Shown piece after piece: positions 44,799 through 57,152 of a DNA stretch of 64,000 nucleotides. This DNA comes from Diaphorobacter sp. HDW4A. GTDB lineage: Bacteria > Pseudomonadota > Gammaproteobacteria > Burkholderiales > Burkholderiaceae_C. The translations under genes were made by a program, and so were the position numbers. Numbering within the stretch: the first letter of the stretch is position 1; each line of letters opens with the position of its first letter. The stretch covers positions 5,594,501-5,658,500 of the forward strand of contig NZ_CP049910.1 in NCBI RefSeq assembly GCF_011305995.1, given 5' to 3'. The notes beneath the pieces are model-generated. The model saw nothing but the letters and a program-made list of their open reading frames with translations, was not told where the DNA came from and made no database searches.

Positions 44799-46222
44799 GC
44801 CGATTTACCCTCTAGCTTGCGTTGGGACCAAATTTTTATGCACGTAGAAATAACTTCTTTAACCGCCTTTATAGGCACATCGTTAACAGCTGCCATACGT
44901 TCGTCATCGCTCCATTTCTCGCGGTCAGCTTCGAGTGCCCGCAGCACCTTTTCATGGGGAGCGTCTAGCCAAGGCTCAAATCGTATACAGGTATAACAGG
45001 CGACAGGCTTTTTAAATCTACATCCTCTAGCTTTCCCTGCACAATTACCAATGCCCTTTGTCGTGACCCGAAAATCATGGATACGACTTCCAGGTGCCCC
45101 CTTATGGGTACTCTGCGCTTCACCCTCAATTATCTGACCTTTAAATGCTTGTGCGAGTGGCTCCAAATACTTGCTAAGCGCCTTGTCATAATTTTCAACA
45201 ATTTTTGGCGACGATGATATGTAATGGGAGACATTTTGAAGGTCGACATGGCCCAATCGCTCAGCGATTACCATTTGACTTACTCCCTCCTCTGCCATGC
45301 GGGTGCCATACGTATACCGGAAGCGCTGTGGCGAGATAGGTATGGGTTCAAAATGAAGTCGAGCAGTTGGCGGGGCGATTTCCTGCAAAAGCTGGGTGAA
45401 CCAACCACTCAATATGCGTGGCGTACAATGACCAGAGAATAGGTAATCGTCTGCGCGAATTTTTTTCTGCGGTCCCTTTGGCATTACCAAGTCGGTTGAG
45501 AAAAATGCGCAGTCTTGGGCATGACCCAACTCATAGCGCTCTTTGTAAAAATCAACAATGAGCTGCGAAGTTTGCGAGCTAATATCGAAATCGAGGAAAC
45601 TTACTCGTGAATGCTCAAATCCATTTTTTATTTGTGGAAGCATTAAAACAGAAGTTTGAGGATTGAAGTCAGAGATTTTAAGTGAAGCATACTGACCAAT
45701 GCGTCCACCGCATGCTAATAATAATCTCGTAAGCAAAATCATCCAAAGTGGAAGTCTGCCTTTTCCATAAGCAGCATTAACCGCTGAATACAGCGCAGTG
45801 TATTCTTCCTCACTAAATGGACCTTTTACTGGGTCTCGAGTCCGTACTGCATCACCTTTTGTGTTTCCTGGCTTACGGTGCTCTCGTAAATATAATGAAC
45901 ACCCGGCAGTAACACCAGGCAAATTAAGCGCCACCCATTTTTGTAGAAGTCCATTAAGTGTCCCAACTCGCCATAAACTATCTCGCGCTATGGATGCGCA
46001 GTAGTTGGCTATTGCCTGCTCATCAATTACCGAAAGGTCTGCATCACGGGAGTTTCTTAGAAAATGCTTGAACACATTAAACAGATTCTCAATATGGCGC
46101 GATGAGTGACCTCCAACGTAAGGCAAGAGTGCAAACTTTAGTGAGGTCTTGTGCGAAGCCCCAAAGGGGGGAGTGTTTGAAAATCGATGCGAGCAATGTA
46201 CGGGCCATCTGCCCACTCCCAA
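44795..46222 (-). CDS. Tyrosine recombinase-fold protein, second of three
   Basis: This 475-aa protein has the catalytic-domain pattern LLACGGRIGQYASLKISDF (Arg), PQRFRYTYGTRMAEEG (QxxR in place of HxxR), ERLGHVDLQNVSHYISSS (GH and Tyr). The C-terminus has a Cys cluster (CAGKARGCRFKKPVACYTC). The His-to-Gln change suggests reduced or specialised activity, as in the Tfp protein of strand-biased integrative elements. It lies 84 bp after the 418-aa recombinase, possibly transcribed with it. Confidence 0.8.
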   Translation of the reverse strand: MGVGRWPVHCSHRFSNTPPFGASHKTSLKFALLPYVGGHSSRHIENLFNVFKHFLRNSRDADLSVIDEQAIANYCASIARDSLWRVGTLNGLLQKWVALNLPGVTAGCSLYLREHRKPGNTKGDAVRTRDPVKGPFSEEEYTALYSAVNAAYGKGRLPLWMILLTRLLLACGGRIGQYASLKISDFNPQTSVLMLPQIKNGFEHSRVSFLDFDISSQTSQLIVDFYKERYELGHAQDCAFFSTDLVMPKGPQKKIRADDYLFSGHCTPRILSGWFTQLLQEIAPPTARLHFEPIPISPQRFRYTYGTRMAEEGVSQMVIAERLGHVDLQNVSHYISSSPKIVENYDKALSKYLEPLAQAFKGQIIEGEAQSTHKGAPGSRIHDFRVTTKGIGNCAGKARGCRFKKPVACYTCIRFEPWLDAPHEKVLRALEADREKWSDDERMAAVNDVPIKAVKEVISTCIKIWSQRKLEGKSA

Positions 46223-46306
46223 ACGTCAGACCTAGGGTCAAAGAATGTATTACTACGGGTAAAGACTCGCTCGGGCATTGACTGCGCCAGAGCATATTTT
46301 TTCTTT

Positions 46307-47563
46307 TCAGATGTTTGGGCCATCTAGCTTTTCTTGAAGTTTCAGTGCGACCGCTCGCCCTTTGCGGCGGGTGTTACGACGCGTATAGATAAGTGAGCTC
46401 TTGGAGTTATCGGCCCAACCTTGTTGCTCATTGCGAGCTCGAATCTCCTCTTCTTCAGTCAGTCCTAAACGGTCAGCTTCTTCAGAAAATCTTTCGTTCC
46501 ATGTGTGCCGCATGACGTGACTTGTCAGTCGTACGGGTAAGCCAGGGCATGCGGTGCGCAACTGTTGAAAAATCTTCCCGATGCTCCGCAGGGACAAGGG
46601 TTGACCATCTTGAGCAACAAATACTTGAGGGAACTTTCGTGCAGCCCGGATGCGATTTCGGTCCATACGGATATGTTCCATAAGCGCTTGCATGATGGCA
46701 GGACGCAATTCAATCTCACGGTCGTTCGTTTTTGTATTGACTGGTGCAGTCCGAGGGTCCTCTATAGCGTCTGCGCGCCTAAACACCCCAAGCTGAGATA
46801 GCTGCGTCTTTAAATCACCTATTTGCAGACCAAGCAGTTCCCCGCTACGCATACCTGTTGCAAGCAAAAGCATCACAATCACCCGATTCCGGTTTCTTAC
46901 AAACCCACGCTTCCAAGGGTTTTTATGACTGGTTACATCAACGACCGCCAACAGTTTTTCTTGGTCTTCTTGGGACAGGCCTTCGCGTGCCCCTAGCCGC
47001 GCGCGCTTAGAAACCTTTGGAACCTGCGTCAAGAAAGACTTCAAAGCCTCCCCAGACTCTTGTACCAATTGCTGTCGCAAGGGGCGAGAGAGCGAGGCAG
47101 CGTAGTAGTTCGCGACAAAACCTAAGTACTCCGCCATATAACGAATTCGGTTGGCGTGATTAGCTTTTCCTACCGGTTTACCTGCATTCGATTGCTTACT
47201 GCGGCGCATGCGCACATTCTTGAGGTTGATAACCTGCTTACCCATTTCAGGTTCATCTTCATGGGATAGGCCATCCATGGCGTACTGAGCTACGTCTGCG
47301 AGGCGATTCAGTTCACTGGAGGATAGGAAGTTTCCTGCGCGCACACGTGCCAAGAGGTCGATGCGTGGGGCCGTATCAAGCTCGCGATAGAGCAGCGCGA
47401 GGCACTGGCAAACAGAATGAATGGTGTTGGCTGCTCTTCCCCTTCTGCGCCACTTCTGCAGGAACAACGTCACCGCATGAACCGGTAGACCATCAGGCCC
47501 CTTCAAGATAGAGAAATGCTCGCCGTTTTTAAACCGAATGCGCTTTGCGACGTATTGCGCCAT
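46307..47563 (-). CDS. Tyrosine recombinase, first of three (IntA-like)
   Basis: This 418-aa protein has a complete catalytic set: LLLATGMRSGELLGLQIGDL (Arg), TSHVMRHTWNERF (HxxR), QQGWADNSKSSLIYTRR (Trp in place of His, Tyr nucleophile). An N-terminal core-binding domain covers about residues 35-190. It is outermost of the trio, with its start about 70 bp from the ssb terminator, so the element end lies in 47564-47633. Transcription runs into the element. It is probably the main integrase. Confidence 0.88.
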   Translation of the reverse strand: MAQYVAKRIRFKNGEHFSILKGPDGLPVHAVTLFLQKWRRRGRAANTIHSVCQCLALLYRELDTAPRIDLLARVRAGNFLSSSELNRLADVAQYAMDGLSHEDEPEMGKQVINLKNVRMRRSKQSNAGKPVGKANHANRIRYMAEYLGFVANYYAASLSRPLRQQLVQESGEALKSFLTQVPKVSKRARLGAREGLSQEDQEKLLAVVDVTSHKNPWKRGFVRNRNRVIVMLLLATGMRSGELLGLQIGDLKTQLSQLGVFRRADAIEDPRTAPVNTKTNDREIELRPAIMQALMEHIRMDRNRIRAARKFPQVFVAQDGQPLSLRSIGKIFQQLRTACPGLPVRLTSHVMRHTWNERFSEEADRLGLTEEEEIRARNEQQGWADNSKSSLIYTRRNTRRKGRAVALKLQEKLDGPNI

Positions 47564-47633
47564 CTATCCACCACTTTCGTAAATTCGTAGTTGAGCTCCT
47601 CTTAATTAAATCACGAAACAATTATGTTGATAG

Positions 47634-47668
47634 AAAAAAAGCCCGTCTTCTCTCGAAGAGCGGGCTTT
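47634..47668 (-). terminator. Intrinsic terminator of ssb
   Basis: On the minus strand the sequence reads AAAGCCCG, TCTTC, GAGA, GAAGA, CGGGCTTTTTTT: a GC-rich stem-loop followed by seven T. It lies 30 bp after the ssb stop. It marks preserved chromosomal sequence, so the island boundary is upstream of 47634. Confidence 0.9.
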
Positions 47669-47697
47669 GAATCAACAGAAAACCTGTAAGTTGCTGG

Positions 47698-48279
47698 TTA
47701 GAATGGGATGTCGTCATCCATGTCGTCAAAGCCCGAATTCGCGCGCGGAGCCTGTTGCACCGGTGCGGGGGCCGGACGCGGCGCAGGGGCCGGAGCCGGG
47801 CGTGCCGCCATGGGAGCGGGGGCTGCACGGCGCTGGGGTGCTGGGGAGGGGGCCGCGTCGTAGCCACCATCGTTGCCGCCACCGCCGTAGCCACTGTCTT
47901 CGTAACCGCCACCACCGCCGCCGCTACCACCGCCCATGCCCTGACGGCTGCCCAGCATCTGCATCTGGTCAGCGCGGATTTCGGTGGCGTAGCGTTCTTG
48001 GCCGCTCTGGGGATCGGTCCACTTGCGGGTGCGAAGGCTGCCTTCTACGTAGACCTGCGAGCCCTTGCGCAGGTACTGGCCGGCGATCTCGGCCAAACGG
48101 CCATTGAAGACGACTCGGTGCCATTCGGTGGATTCGCGGTTTTCACCGGTGTTCTTGTCGCGCCAGCGGTCTGTGGTGGCAATGGTGACATTGGCGACCT
48201 GATCGCCGCTGGGGAAGGTGCGCATTTCGGGATCACGTCCCAGATTGCCGACGATGATGACTTTGTTGACGGATGCCAT
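47698..48279 (-). CDS. ssb: Single-stranded DNA-binding protein
   Basis: This 193-aa protein starts at the ATG complementary to 48277-48279 ([20 protein letters not shown]); the longer frame upstream lacks this conserved start. The OB-fold covers residues 1-110 ([45 protein letters not shown]). A Gly-rich then Pro/Ala-rich linker follows, ending in the acidic tip MDDDIPF, which recruits repair and replication proteins. It forms tetramers that coat single-stranded DNA. It sits downstream of an MFS gene and near uvrA, a conserved Burkholderiales neighbourhood. Confidence 0.97.
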   Translation of the reverse strand: MASVNKVIIVGNLGRDPEMRTFPSGDQVANVTIATTDRWRDKNTGENRESTEWHRVVFNGRLAEIAGQYLRKGSQVYVEGSLRTRKWTDPQSGQERYATEIRADQMQMLGSRQGMGGGSGGGGGGYEDSGYGGGGNDGGYDAAPSPAPQRRAAPAPMAARPAPAPAPRPAPAPVQQAPRANSGFDDMDDDIPF

Positions 48280-48398
48280 GCTGCAGATACCTTCGAAAAA
48301 TGTTGAATTTGCGCGCCAAATGGAGTTTGAGTAGCGCGCCTGAACGGGAGATTGTGCACCAAGCCGGGAGCGGATGGGGGCCGCTCTTTCGGCGTCCC

Positions 48399-49670
48399 TC
48401 AGTGTGCAGCAGGAATATTGTTGGCAGTGCTCTGGCTGGCCGCCTTGGCGGCTTCGGCGCGCCCAAGGGGGCGCAGCGGCCAGGTCACCAGCAGCCAGAT
48501 CGCGCACATGGTTGCGGTCACGCCAAAGAGGCCGGGTGCGCCTAGCGACTTGATCAGCAGCCCGCCGAGAGCACCGCCCGCGAACAGGCCGAGCGACTGC
48601 AACGTGTTGTAGCTGCCAAGTGCCGCGCCGCGCAGATGGGCCGGGGCCATGCGCGAGACCAAGCTGGGCTGCGTCGCCTCGAGCGCATTGAAGCCGCAGA
48701 AGAAAACGAACAGCACCACGCCCATCACGGCCAGCGGCGGTGTGCTGCCCGAGGAGTACAGCAGCCCCAGTGCGACCTGCACGATCAGCACCAGGCTGAT
48801 TGCGCCGAGCAGCGCGGCGCGCAGGCGGCCCTTGCGCTCCATCGAGAACAGGCCGCCCATCGCGGCGAACGACAGCACGACGGCAGGCAGATAGATGTGC
48901 CAGTGCTCGCTCTTGGGCAAGCCCGCCTGCACGATGAGCGCGGGCACGGCCACCCACATTGACATCTGCACGGTGTGCAGCACGAACACACCAAAGTTCA
49001 GGCGCAGCAGATCGGGATGTTTCCAGGCGTCGATGGCGCGGCCGTGTGGTGCATCGGCGTGGCGTGCGGGTTCGGGAGGAACGACCCAGATGATCACGGC
49101 CACGCCCGCCAGCGCCAGTGCGCAGGTGATGCCGAACAGGCCCGAAAGCCCCGCCAGCGCTGTGAGCGCAGGCGCCAGCACCAGTGCCAGCGCGAACATC
49201 AGCCCGATGCTGCCGCCCACCAGCGCCATGGCCTTGGTGCGCACGCTGTCGCGTGTCTGATCAGCGAGCAGCGCCGTCACGGCGGCCGATACGGCACCGG
49301 CTCCCTGCAGCGCACGGCCGATGAGCAGGCCGTTGAGCGAGTCCGCCATGGCCGCGACCAGACTGCCGGCCGCATACACCAGCAGGCCGATGACGATCAC
49401 GCGCTTGCGCCCAAAGCGGTCGGAGGCGATGCCTACCGGTAGCTGCAGGAAGGCCTGTGTGAGCCCGTAAATGCCCATGGCCATGCCCACCATGGCCGGA
49501 TCGTCACCGCCGGGGTATTTGCGCGCTTCGAGCGCGAACACCGGCAGCACCAGGAACAGACCGAGCATGCGCAGCGCAAAAATCAGCGCGAGGCTGATGC
49601 TGGAGCGGCGCTCCAGCGGCGTCATCTTGGTGGAGTCTGGCGAAGAAGTGGTCGAGGAATTATCCGGCAC
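48399..49670 (-). CDS. MFS transporter, 12-TM drug/metabolite antiporter type
   Basis: This 423-aa protein uses a GTG start at 49670 (an internal Met at residue 16 is an alternative). About 12 hydrophobic segments are visible. The MFS signature between TM2 and TM3 is [33 protein letters not shown] is a typical motif B region in TM4. The substrate is unknown; relatives near ssb/uvrA in Burkholderiales are annotated YajR-like or multidrug. It runs toward ssb with a 119-bp gap. Confidence 0.85.
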   Translation of the reverse strand: MPDNSSTTSSPDSTKMTPLERRSSISLALIFALRMLGLFLVLPVFALEARKYPGGDDPAMVGMAMGIYGLTQAFLQLPVGIASDRFGRKRVIVIGLLVYAAGSLVAAMADSLNGLLIGRALQGAGAVSAAVTALLADQTRDSVRTKAMALVGGSIGLMFALALVLAPALTALAGLSGLFGITCALALAGVAVIIWVVPPEPARHADAPHGRAIDAWKHPDLLRLNFGVFVLHTVQMSMWVAVPALIVQAGLPKSEHWHIYLPAVVLSFAAMGGLFSMERKGRLRAALLGAISLVLIVQVALGLLYSSGSTPPLAVMGVVLFVFFCGFNALEATQPSLVSRMAPAHLRGAALGSYNTLQSLGLFAGGALGGLLIKSLGAPGLFGVTATMCAIWLLVTWPLRPLGRAEAAKAASQSTANNIPAAH

Positions 49671-49820
49671 GGGGGAGCTGACGCAGACAAAGAGTGGATT
49701 CTGACTCCAGGTGCCATCAGGTGCACCAGAGTCGGAGCAGGGATCGGGCGATCCCGCAATGCCTTGGATTCTGCCATGTCCGATGGATGGGTGCAGTATG
49801 GTGACAGGCAGCGTGGCTTC

Positions 49821-51488
49821 TCATCGCTCAAAGGATGCGACCATGGCGGGCAATTGCGGGGCCTGCCAGACGTATCCGGGGGACAGCACATCGCGCTCGC
49901 TCAATTGACCATGCCACTGCAGTCGCATCAGATCGACCAGCGTGAAGGCCGCCCAGTCATTGCGAAACGGCACGATGGCCCGGGCTTGCTCATCGGTCGT
50001 AAACGCTTCGTCGCGCCACAGAATGGCGGGGATGCGGAAACCCGACGCCGTGCTCTGGCTGTGGCCGGCATGGTTGATGGTGTGGCCGACTTCCTGCCCA
50101 TGGTCGGACAGGTACATCCAGGCGCTGCGCTGATCTTTCTCGCCGCCCGCACGACTGTCCTCGGCTTGCGTCATGCGCAGCAGCTGGGCGACGACGCCGT
50201 CGTGGTACAGCAGCGCAGCGTCATACTCGTGCCGGAAACTGCGCAGCCATCCTGGGCGGCCCTGCGCTGCAAGCTGCCGGTCCACCGCATCGGCGTGGTC
50301 ATCGAATGGGTTCTGGTTGTCGGGAAATCGCAGCCGGTAGTGGGGGTGCGTGCCCAACAGATGCACGACGATGAGCTTGCGCTCGTGCGGATCGGCGAGC
50401 GCCGTCTGCACCTCATCGAGCAGTTCACCGTCCAGCGATTCGCTGGACCGTCCCGGTGTGCGGTTCACGAGTTGCACGACATTGGCGAGTTGCGCATGCT
50501 GCTGCTCGATGGCGAGGTCGTCATGGTTGCTCACCCACCAGACGCGGTAGCCTGCTTGCCTGGCCAGCGCCAGCAGATGCTGGCTGGGTGATTCGCCTTG
50601 CACGGGGATATTGAACATGCGGTGCAGCGAGGGTAGCGTGCTGGCCTCCACCGACCACGCGTTGCGCAGCACCAGCATCTGCTCGCCCGCGCCCTGTTGC
50701 AGCGCTTGCAGTTGCGGTGTGGTGTCGCGTGCGTAACCGTAGAGCGACATGTTGTCGCGGTTCACGCTGTCGCTGATCACCAGCATGACAGTGGAGGGCT
50801 GCGAGTCCGTCACTTGGGGCGAAAGCCTTTCGGCGTTGACCATCGCCTGCGTGCGTTGTTGGTGCTGGTTGCCCCATTCGGCGCGCAAGGACTGCACGGA
50901 CTGCACCCATTCACTCCAGAACGCCACGGGGTGAAGGCGTCTCCACGGCTTGCTTGAATAGGCCAGCAGGGTCACGATCAGCAGCAGCACGAGTCCGATC
51001 CGCAGCGGGCGCGGCGCTGTGCTGGCGACGTCATCAAGTGTGCCCAAGCGCAGCACCGCGAGCCACGCCACCCATGCGGCGAGCAGCAGCAAGCCGCCCC
51101 AGGTGAGCAGCGCGCGCCAATGGGCGAGCAGGTATTCGTTGCCCTCGCGCAGGTTGGTATTGGCGGCAGCGCCCAGCACCATGGCTCCATTGGGGGCAGC
51201 CTGATAGGCGTCCTGCAGGTAGCCGCGCGCCACGCCATCAAAGACAAACAGCATCACCCACAGCCAAACCGCCGCGCCGCGCAGCCGCCGTGCCGCAATG
51301 CCTTGCACTGGAAGGCACAGCAAGGCCACAAGCGGCATCAGCAGCACCAGCAGTTGAGTGATCCTGCGCCCCTCGTGTCCCAGCACGATGAAGGCCAGCG
51401 CCAATGCGCACAGGATGGCCCCCGCCACCCAGCGTGAGCGGGGCCGGGCATTCGAGTTGGTGGTGGGGCGGACAAAGAGATTGCGCAC
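49821..51488 (-). CDS. Membrane sulfatase-fold phosphoethanolamine-transferase-like protein
   Basis: This 555-aa protein has five hydrophobic segments within residues 20-190, then a periplasmic alkaline-phosphatase-fold domain. The nucleophile block reads ISDSVNRDNMSLYGYARDT, where EptA-type enzymes have E-T-x-R; here the metal and nucleophile pair appears as D-S. LSDHGQEVGHTINHAGH carries the C-terminal metal ligands. The family transfers phosphoethanolamine or phosphoglycerol to lipid A or glycans. The unusual DS pair makes substrate prediction uncertain. It is a monocistronic gene on the minus strand. Confidence 0.7.
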   Translation of the reverse strand: MRNLFVRPTTNSNARPRSRWVAGAILCALALAFIVLGHEGRRITQLLVLLMPLVALLCLPVQGIAARRLRGAAVWLWVMLFVFDGVARGYLQDAYQAAPNGAMVLGAAANTNLREGNEYLLAHWRALLTWGGLLLLAAWVAWLAVLRLGTLDDVASTAPRPLRIGLVLLLIVTLLAYSSKPWRRLHPVAFWSEWVQSVQSLRAEWGNQHQQRTQAMVNAERLSPQVTDSQPSTVMLVISDSVNRDNMSLYGYARDTTPQLQALQQGAGEQMLVLRNAWSVEASTLPSLHRMFNIPVQGESPSQHLLALARQAGYRVWWVSNHDDLAIEQQHAQLANVVQLVNRTPGRSSESLDGELLDEVQTALADPHERKLIVVHLLGTHPHYRLRFPDNQNPFDDHADAVDRQLAAQGRPGWLRSFRHEYDAALLYHDGVVAQLLRMTQAEDSRAGGEKDQRSAWMYLSDHGQEVGHTINHAGHSQSTASGFRIPAILWRDEAFTTDEQARAIVPFRNDWAAFTLVDLMRLQWHGQLSERDVLSPGYVWQAPQLPAMVASFER

Positions 51489-51571
51489 GGAAGAGTGTGG
51501 GTGGGCAGAACGAAGCCCATCCTGCCCCAGCGGCCAATGCCTTGGACTGTCCGGGGGCTAAGTGAGCGACA

Positions 51572-53116
51572 TCAGCGCAGATGTCGCTGCAACATCACTA
51601 CCACCGCAGCTATGGCGGCCACGGCGGCAAGCCATTGGTAGAGGCTCTGGCAGGCTATAAGCAGCGCTTGGTGCTCGACGACGGCACTCAGCTGAGCGAG
51701 CGCGGCGGTGTGCGCCTGAGCAGCGGAGTAGCCGAGCTGTTCGAAATGCGCCTGCGTACTGGCAAGCCAGGACACGGCGGTCGAATTGGAGGGCGTGAGG
51801 CGTTCGATCAGGTTACTGTGCTGAATGAAGCGGCTGTCCTGCAGCGCCACGGCGGCGACGGCGGAGGCGAACGAGGCCATCATCTGGCGCATGATGTTTT
51901 TGCTCTGGTAGCCCTTGGCGAAGTGTTTGGCCTCGAGTGCCCGGAAGGTGAGCGCGGCCACGGGAAGCACCATCAGTACGCCGAAGAAGCCCTTGATGAC
52001 GAGCGCGCCATACAGTGCGGTGATCGGCGCATCGGGCGGCACCATGCTGAGCCAGAACGAGGCACCGGCCATGGCGACGCAGCCGGACATCATCAGCGCC
52101 CGCTTGTTGGTGACCTTGGCCGCGTATTTGATATAGCCGATGGCGACGACGAGGCTGATGAGCGCCGAGAAGCTGTTGAGCCAGCCAGTGGTGATCAGCG
52201 GAATGCTCAGGCCCTGTTCGGCGAACTGCGGGAACAGGTAGTTGCTGAAGTTGACGATGAAGTAGTAGAGCGCATACAGCGCAATGCCCACGAGAAAACC
52301 GGGGTGGGTGAGGTCACGCAGGTGCAGCAGCGGCTCGTCATGCTTCCATTGGTGGATACCGAAGAGGCCGAGCAGCAGCACGCCGGTCAGGATCACCAAC
52401 GCGAGGCGTTCAGGGCTGTCGAACAGCTCGTACTTGGCTTCGGAAAAGCTCCACTGAACGCAGCCGATCGCCAGCACAAAGAGCAGCACCGGCGCGACCG
52501 AGAACTTCACTGGCGTGCTGCTGCGCCCAAGATGCCGGGGCAGCAGCCAGCGCACGCCCGCCGCGATCACCACGGCCAGCGGCAGCACCACCCAGAACAC
52601 CCAGCGCCAGCCCCAATTCTCCACCAGCCAGGCCGACAACACCGGCCCGAGCGCACCCACGCCGAAGATGCTCAGCATGTACACCCGAGTCGCCTTGGGC
52701 CGCAGCGTGGGGGAGAACAGCATCGGAATCAGCACCCGCGTGCTGATGAAGAACGCGCCGCCGCCGAGGCCCTGCACCAGCCGCGCGGTCGTGAGCTCCG
52801 CCAGATTGCTGGCGTTGGCCGACGCGAGATCTCCGAGTACATAGAGCAGCAGCGCCGCCAGCAGATAGTGGCGGTAGCCGAAATGCCGCGAGAGCCATTG
52901 CTGCATGGCGATCATCAACATGCTGCCGATGGCATAGGCCGCCTGCACCTGGGCAAACTCGCGCGGGGCGATGCCGATGCCGCCCAGAATATGCGAGGAG
53001 GCGAAGACGAACATGCCGTTTTCAAGAAACTCCATGCCCGCGAGCGCGCCCAGCAGCCACATAAGCAGAAGCTGCTTTTCGCGGTGCAGAAAATGTTGCC
53101 AGCGTGCCGCTTTCAT
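51572..53116 (-). CDS. DHA2-family MFS efflux transporter
   Basis: This 514-aa protein has about 14 hydrophobic segments. It contains LSRHFGYRHYLLAALLLYVLG (loop 2-3 motif) and ARLVQGLGGGAFFIS in TM4, and lies in the EmrB/QacA-like DHA2 group by length. It is encoded 6 bp after marR in the same direction, so MarR very probably controls drug or aromatic-acid efflux through the upstream operator. The start is chosen at 53116, immediately after the marR stop. The long open frame on the opposite strand here is non-coding shadow. Confidence 0.88.
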   Translation of the reverse strand: MKAARWQHFLHREKQLLLMWLLGALAGMEFLENGMFVFASSHILGGIGIAPREFAQVQAAYAIGSMLMIAMQQWLSRHFGYRHYLLAALLLYVLGDLASANASNLAELTTARLVQGLGGGAFFISTRVLIPMLFSPTLRPKATRVYMLSIFGVGALGPVLSAWLVENWGWRWVFWVVLPLAVVIAAGVRWLLPRHLGRSSTPVKFSVAPVLLFVLAIGCVQWSFSEAKYELFDSPERLALVILTGVLLLGLFGIHQWKHDEPLLHLRDLTHPGFLVGIALYALYYFIVNFSNYLFPQFAEQGLSIPLITTGWLNSFSALISLVVAIGYIKYAAKVTNKRALMMSGCVAMAGASFWLSMVPPDAPITALYGALVIKGFFGVLMVLPVAALTFRALEAKHFAKGYQSKNIMRQMMASFASAVAAVALQDSRFIQHSNLIERLTPSNSTAVSWLASTQAHFEQLGYSAAQAHTAALAQLSAVVEHQALLIACQSLYQWLAAVAAIAAVVVMLQRHLR

Positions 53117-53122
53117 GGTGTT

Positions 53123-53632
53123 TCAGTCTGCGGTAGCAGTGTCCATGGTCTGGAGACGGTCGTGCACTTGGCGCAGTTGCAGTTGCATGGCATGTGTGGC
53201 GCTGTCGCCGATGGACGACCAGATCTGCAGATAGACCGCCTGCACCAGCGGCATGGCCTGCGCCAGCAGGGCTATGCCTTGCTGCGTGAGCTGCAACTGC
53301 AGGCTGCGGCGATCTTGCGCATCGGCCGAGCGCATGACCAGTCGGCGCTGCTCCAGCCCGTCCAGCAGCCGGGTGACCTGGGTGCGCGTCGCGTTGAGCG
53401 ACACGCTGAGCGACGATGGCCGAAGCGGTTCATGCACGCTATCGGCCAGCAGATTGAGTGCAAGATATTCCTTCATGTGCAGCGCGTGGGGCGCGAGCGC
53501 CTCGTTTACGCGCTGTTCCAGCAGCACGGCGCTGTGCAACAGCAACCGGGAGGCGGTGACGGCGTCCAGCAAGGGCTTGGGCTTGCCAGCCAGAATGCGT
53601 TCAAGGCGGGAGTCGAGGCTCATGGTGGTCAT
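53123..53632 (-). CDS. MarR-family transcriptional regulator
   Basis: This 169-aa protein has the MarR winged helix: LHMKEYLALNLLADSVHEPLRPSS, LSVSLNATRTQVTRLLDGLEQRRLVMRSADAQDRRSLQLQLTQQG, with the wing DAQDRRS. It is expected to repress itself and the downstream DHA2 transporter until a ligand binds. A 10-bp inverted repeat starts 11 bp upstream of its start. A second Met at residue 4 could also be the start. Confidence 0.92.
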   Translation of the reverse strand: MTTMSLDSRLERILAGKPKPLLDAVTASRLLLHSAVLLEQRVNEALAPHALHMKEYLALNLLADSVHEPLRPSSLSVSLNATRTQVTRLLDGLEQRRLVMRSADAQDRRSLQLQLTQQGIALLAQAMPLVQAVYLQIWSSIGDSATHAMQLQLRQVHDRLQTMDTATAD

Positions 53633-53643
53633 CGCTTTTTTTA

Positions 53644-53680
53644 TTTAATTTCATTTGTAATTATATCGTTTGAAATTAAA
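53644..53680 (-). promoter_or_regulatory. Candidate MarR operator
   Basis: TTTAATTTCA (53644-53653) is the exact complement of TGAAATTAAA (53671-53680), with 17 bp between them, in a strongly AT-rich block just upstream of marR and in the marR-uvrA divergent gap. The size and location fit MarR autoregulation. It overlaps the probable marR promoter. Confidence 0.6.
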
Positions 53681-53810
53681 TTGTGCTTGAGTGTGCGGTT
53701 TGGTAGGGACTGTCGCGTGCAATAGGCTTGAATCGTGCGGGGCTGTGCAGTTGATGAGACGGTGACCTATGATGTCCGGTTCGCCTGCGATGTTTGAGAT
53801 TTGAGATTCC

Positions 53811-56867
<3,057 letters not shown>

Positions 56868-56873
56868 CCACAG

Positions 56874-56907
56874 CGGGCTGGGACACTGAGCACAGTGTCC
56901 CAGCCCG
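56874..56907 (+). terminator. Strong hairpin terminator after uvrA
   Basis: A perfect 15-bp stem, CGGGCTGGGACACTG with its complement around AGCA, starts 7 bp after the uvrA stop. Only short T runs follow (GTTCCGTTTCG), so it is an atypical but probable terminator. Confidence 0.7.
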
Positions 56908-57033
56908 GGTGTTCCGTTTCGTGACAGTTGTCGTGGCATGGAGCATTGCAGCGCGCAGCGCGCGACTCGGCGCAGTGGGTGCGTGCATCCGCAAATCCCA
57001 ATGAAATCAAGCGATTGAGCGCGGCAATCGATC

Positions 57034-57048
57034 TGGCACGGGTCTTGA
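57034..57048 (+). promoter_or_regulatory. Imperfect sigma-54-like promoter upstream of the aldehyde dehydrogenase
   Basis: TGGCACG-N4-TTGA (57034-57048) matches the -24 element perfectly, but the -12 GC is GA here. AcoR-type sigma-54 control of related acetaldehyde dehydrogenases is known in the family; the mismatch lowers confidence. Confidence 0.3.
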
Positions 57049-57090
57049 GTAAGCAGTGGCATCGGCAGGCGCAACGGCGACCTGTCCGAT

Positions 57091-57115
57091 GAGTCCACCT
57101 GATTTCAGGTGACTC
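57091..57115 (+). promoter_or_regulatory. Dyad in the leader of the aldehyde dehydrogenase gene
   Basis: GAGTCCACCTGA (57091-57102) pairs with TCAGGTGACTC (57105-57115) with one bulged C and a 2-nt spacer. Such a tight dyad about 40 bp before the ATG suggests a protein operator rather than an RNA hairpin. The binding factor is unknown. Confidence 0.4.
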
Positions 57116-57152
57116 AAGAGCCAATCAACCTGCAATTCTGGAGACTACGAGC

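Larger units (their letters stand above)
42367..47600 (-). mobile_element. Four-gene tyrosine recombinase module at the island end
   Basis: Three recombinase-fold genes and a small coiled-coil gene run in one direction with 4-bp overlaps, in the order 418, 475, 666 and 144 aa. Recombinase trios occur in RIT elements (all about 300-400 aa) and in Tn554 relatives. The size pattern with a small fourth gene better matches strand-biased circularizing integrative elements (intA, tfp, intB, srap). The end near ssb is approximate, and the far end of the element was not found. The DUF3024 gene and helicase operon are probable cargo. Confidence 0.6.

Noticed and set aside
51581..53725. A 714-codon open frame on the plus strand through the DHA2/marR region
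   Set aside because: It is rich in His, Arg, Gln and Glu repeats with no domain and lies exactly antisense to a well-supported MFS transporter and MarR regulator; it is a high-GC shadow frame.
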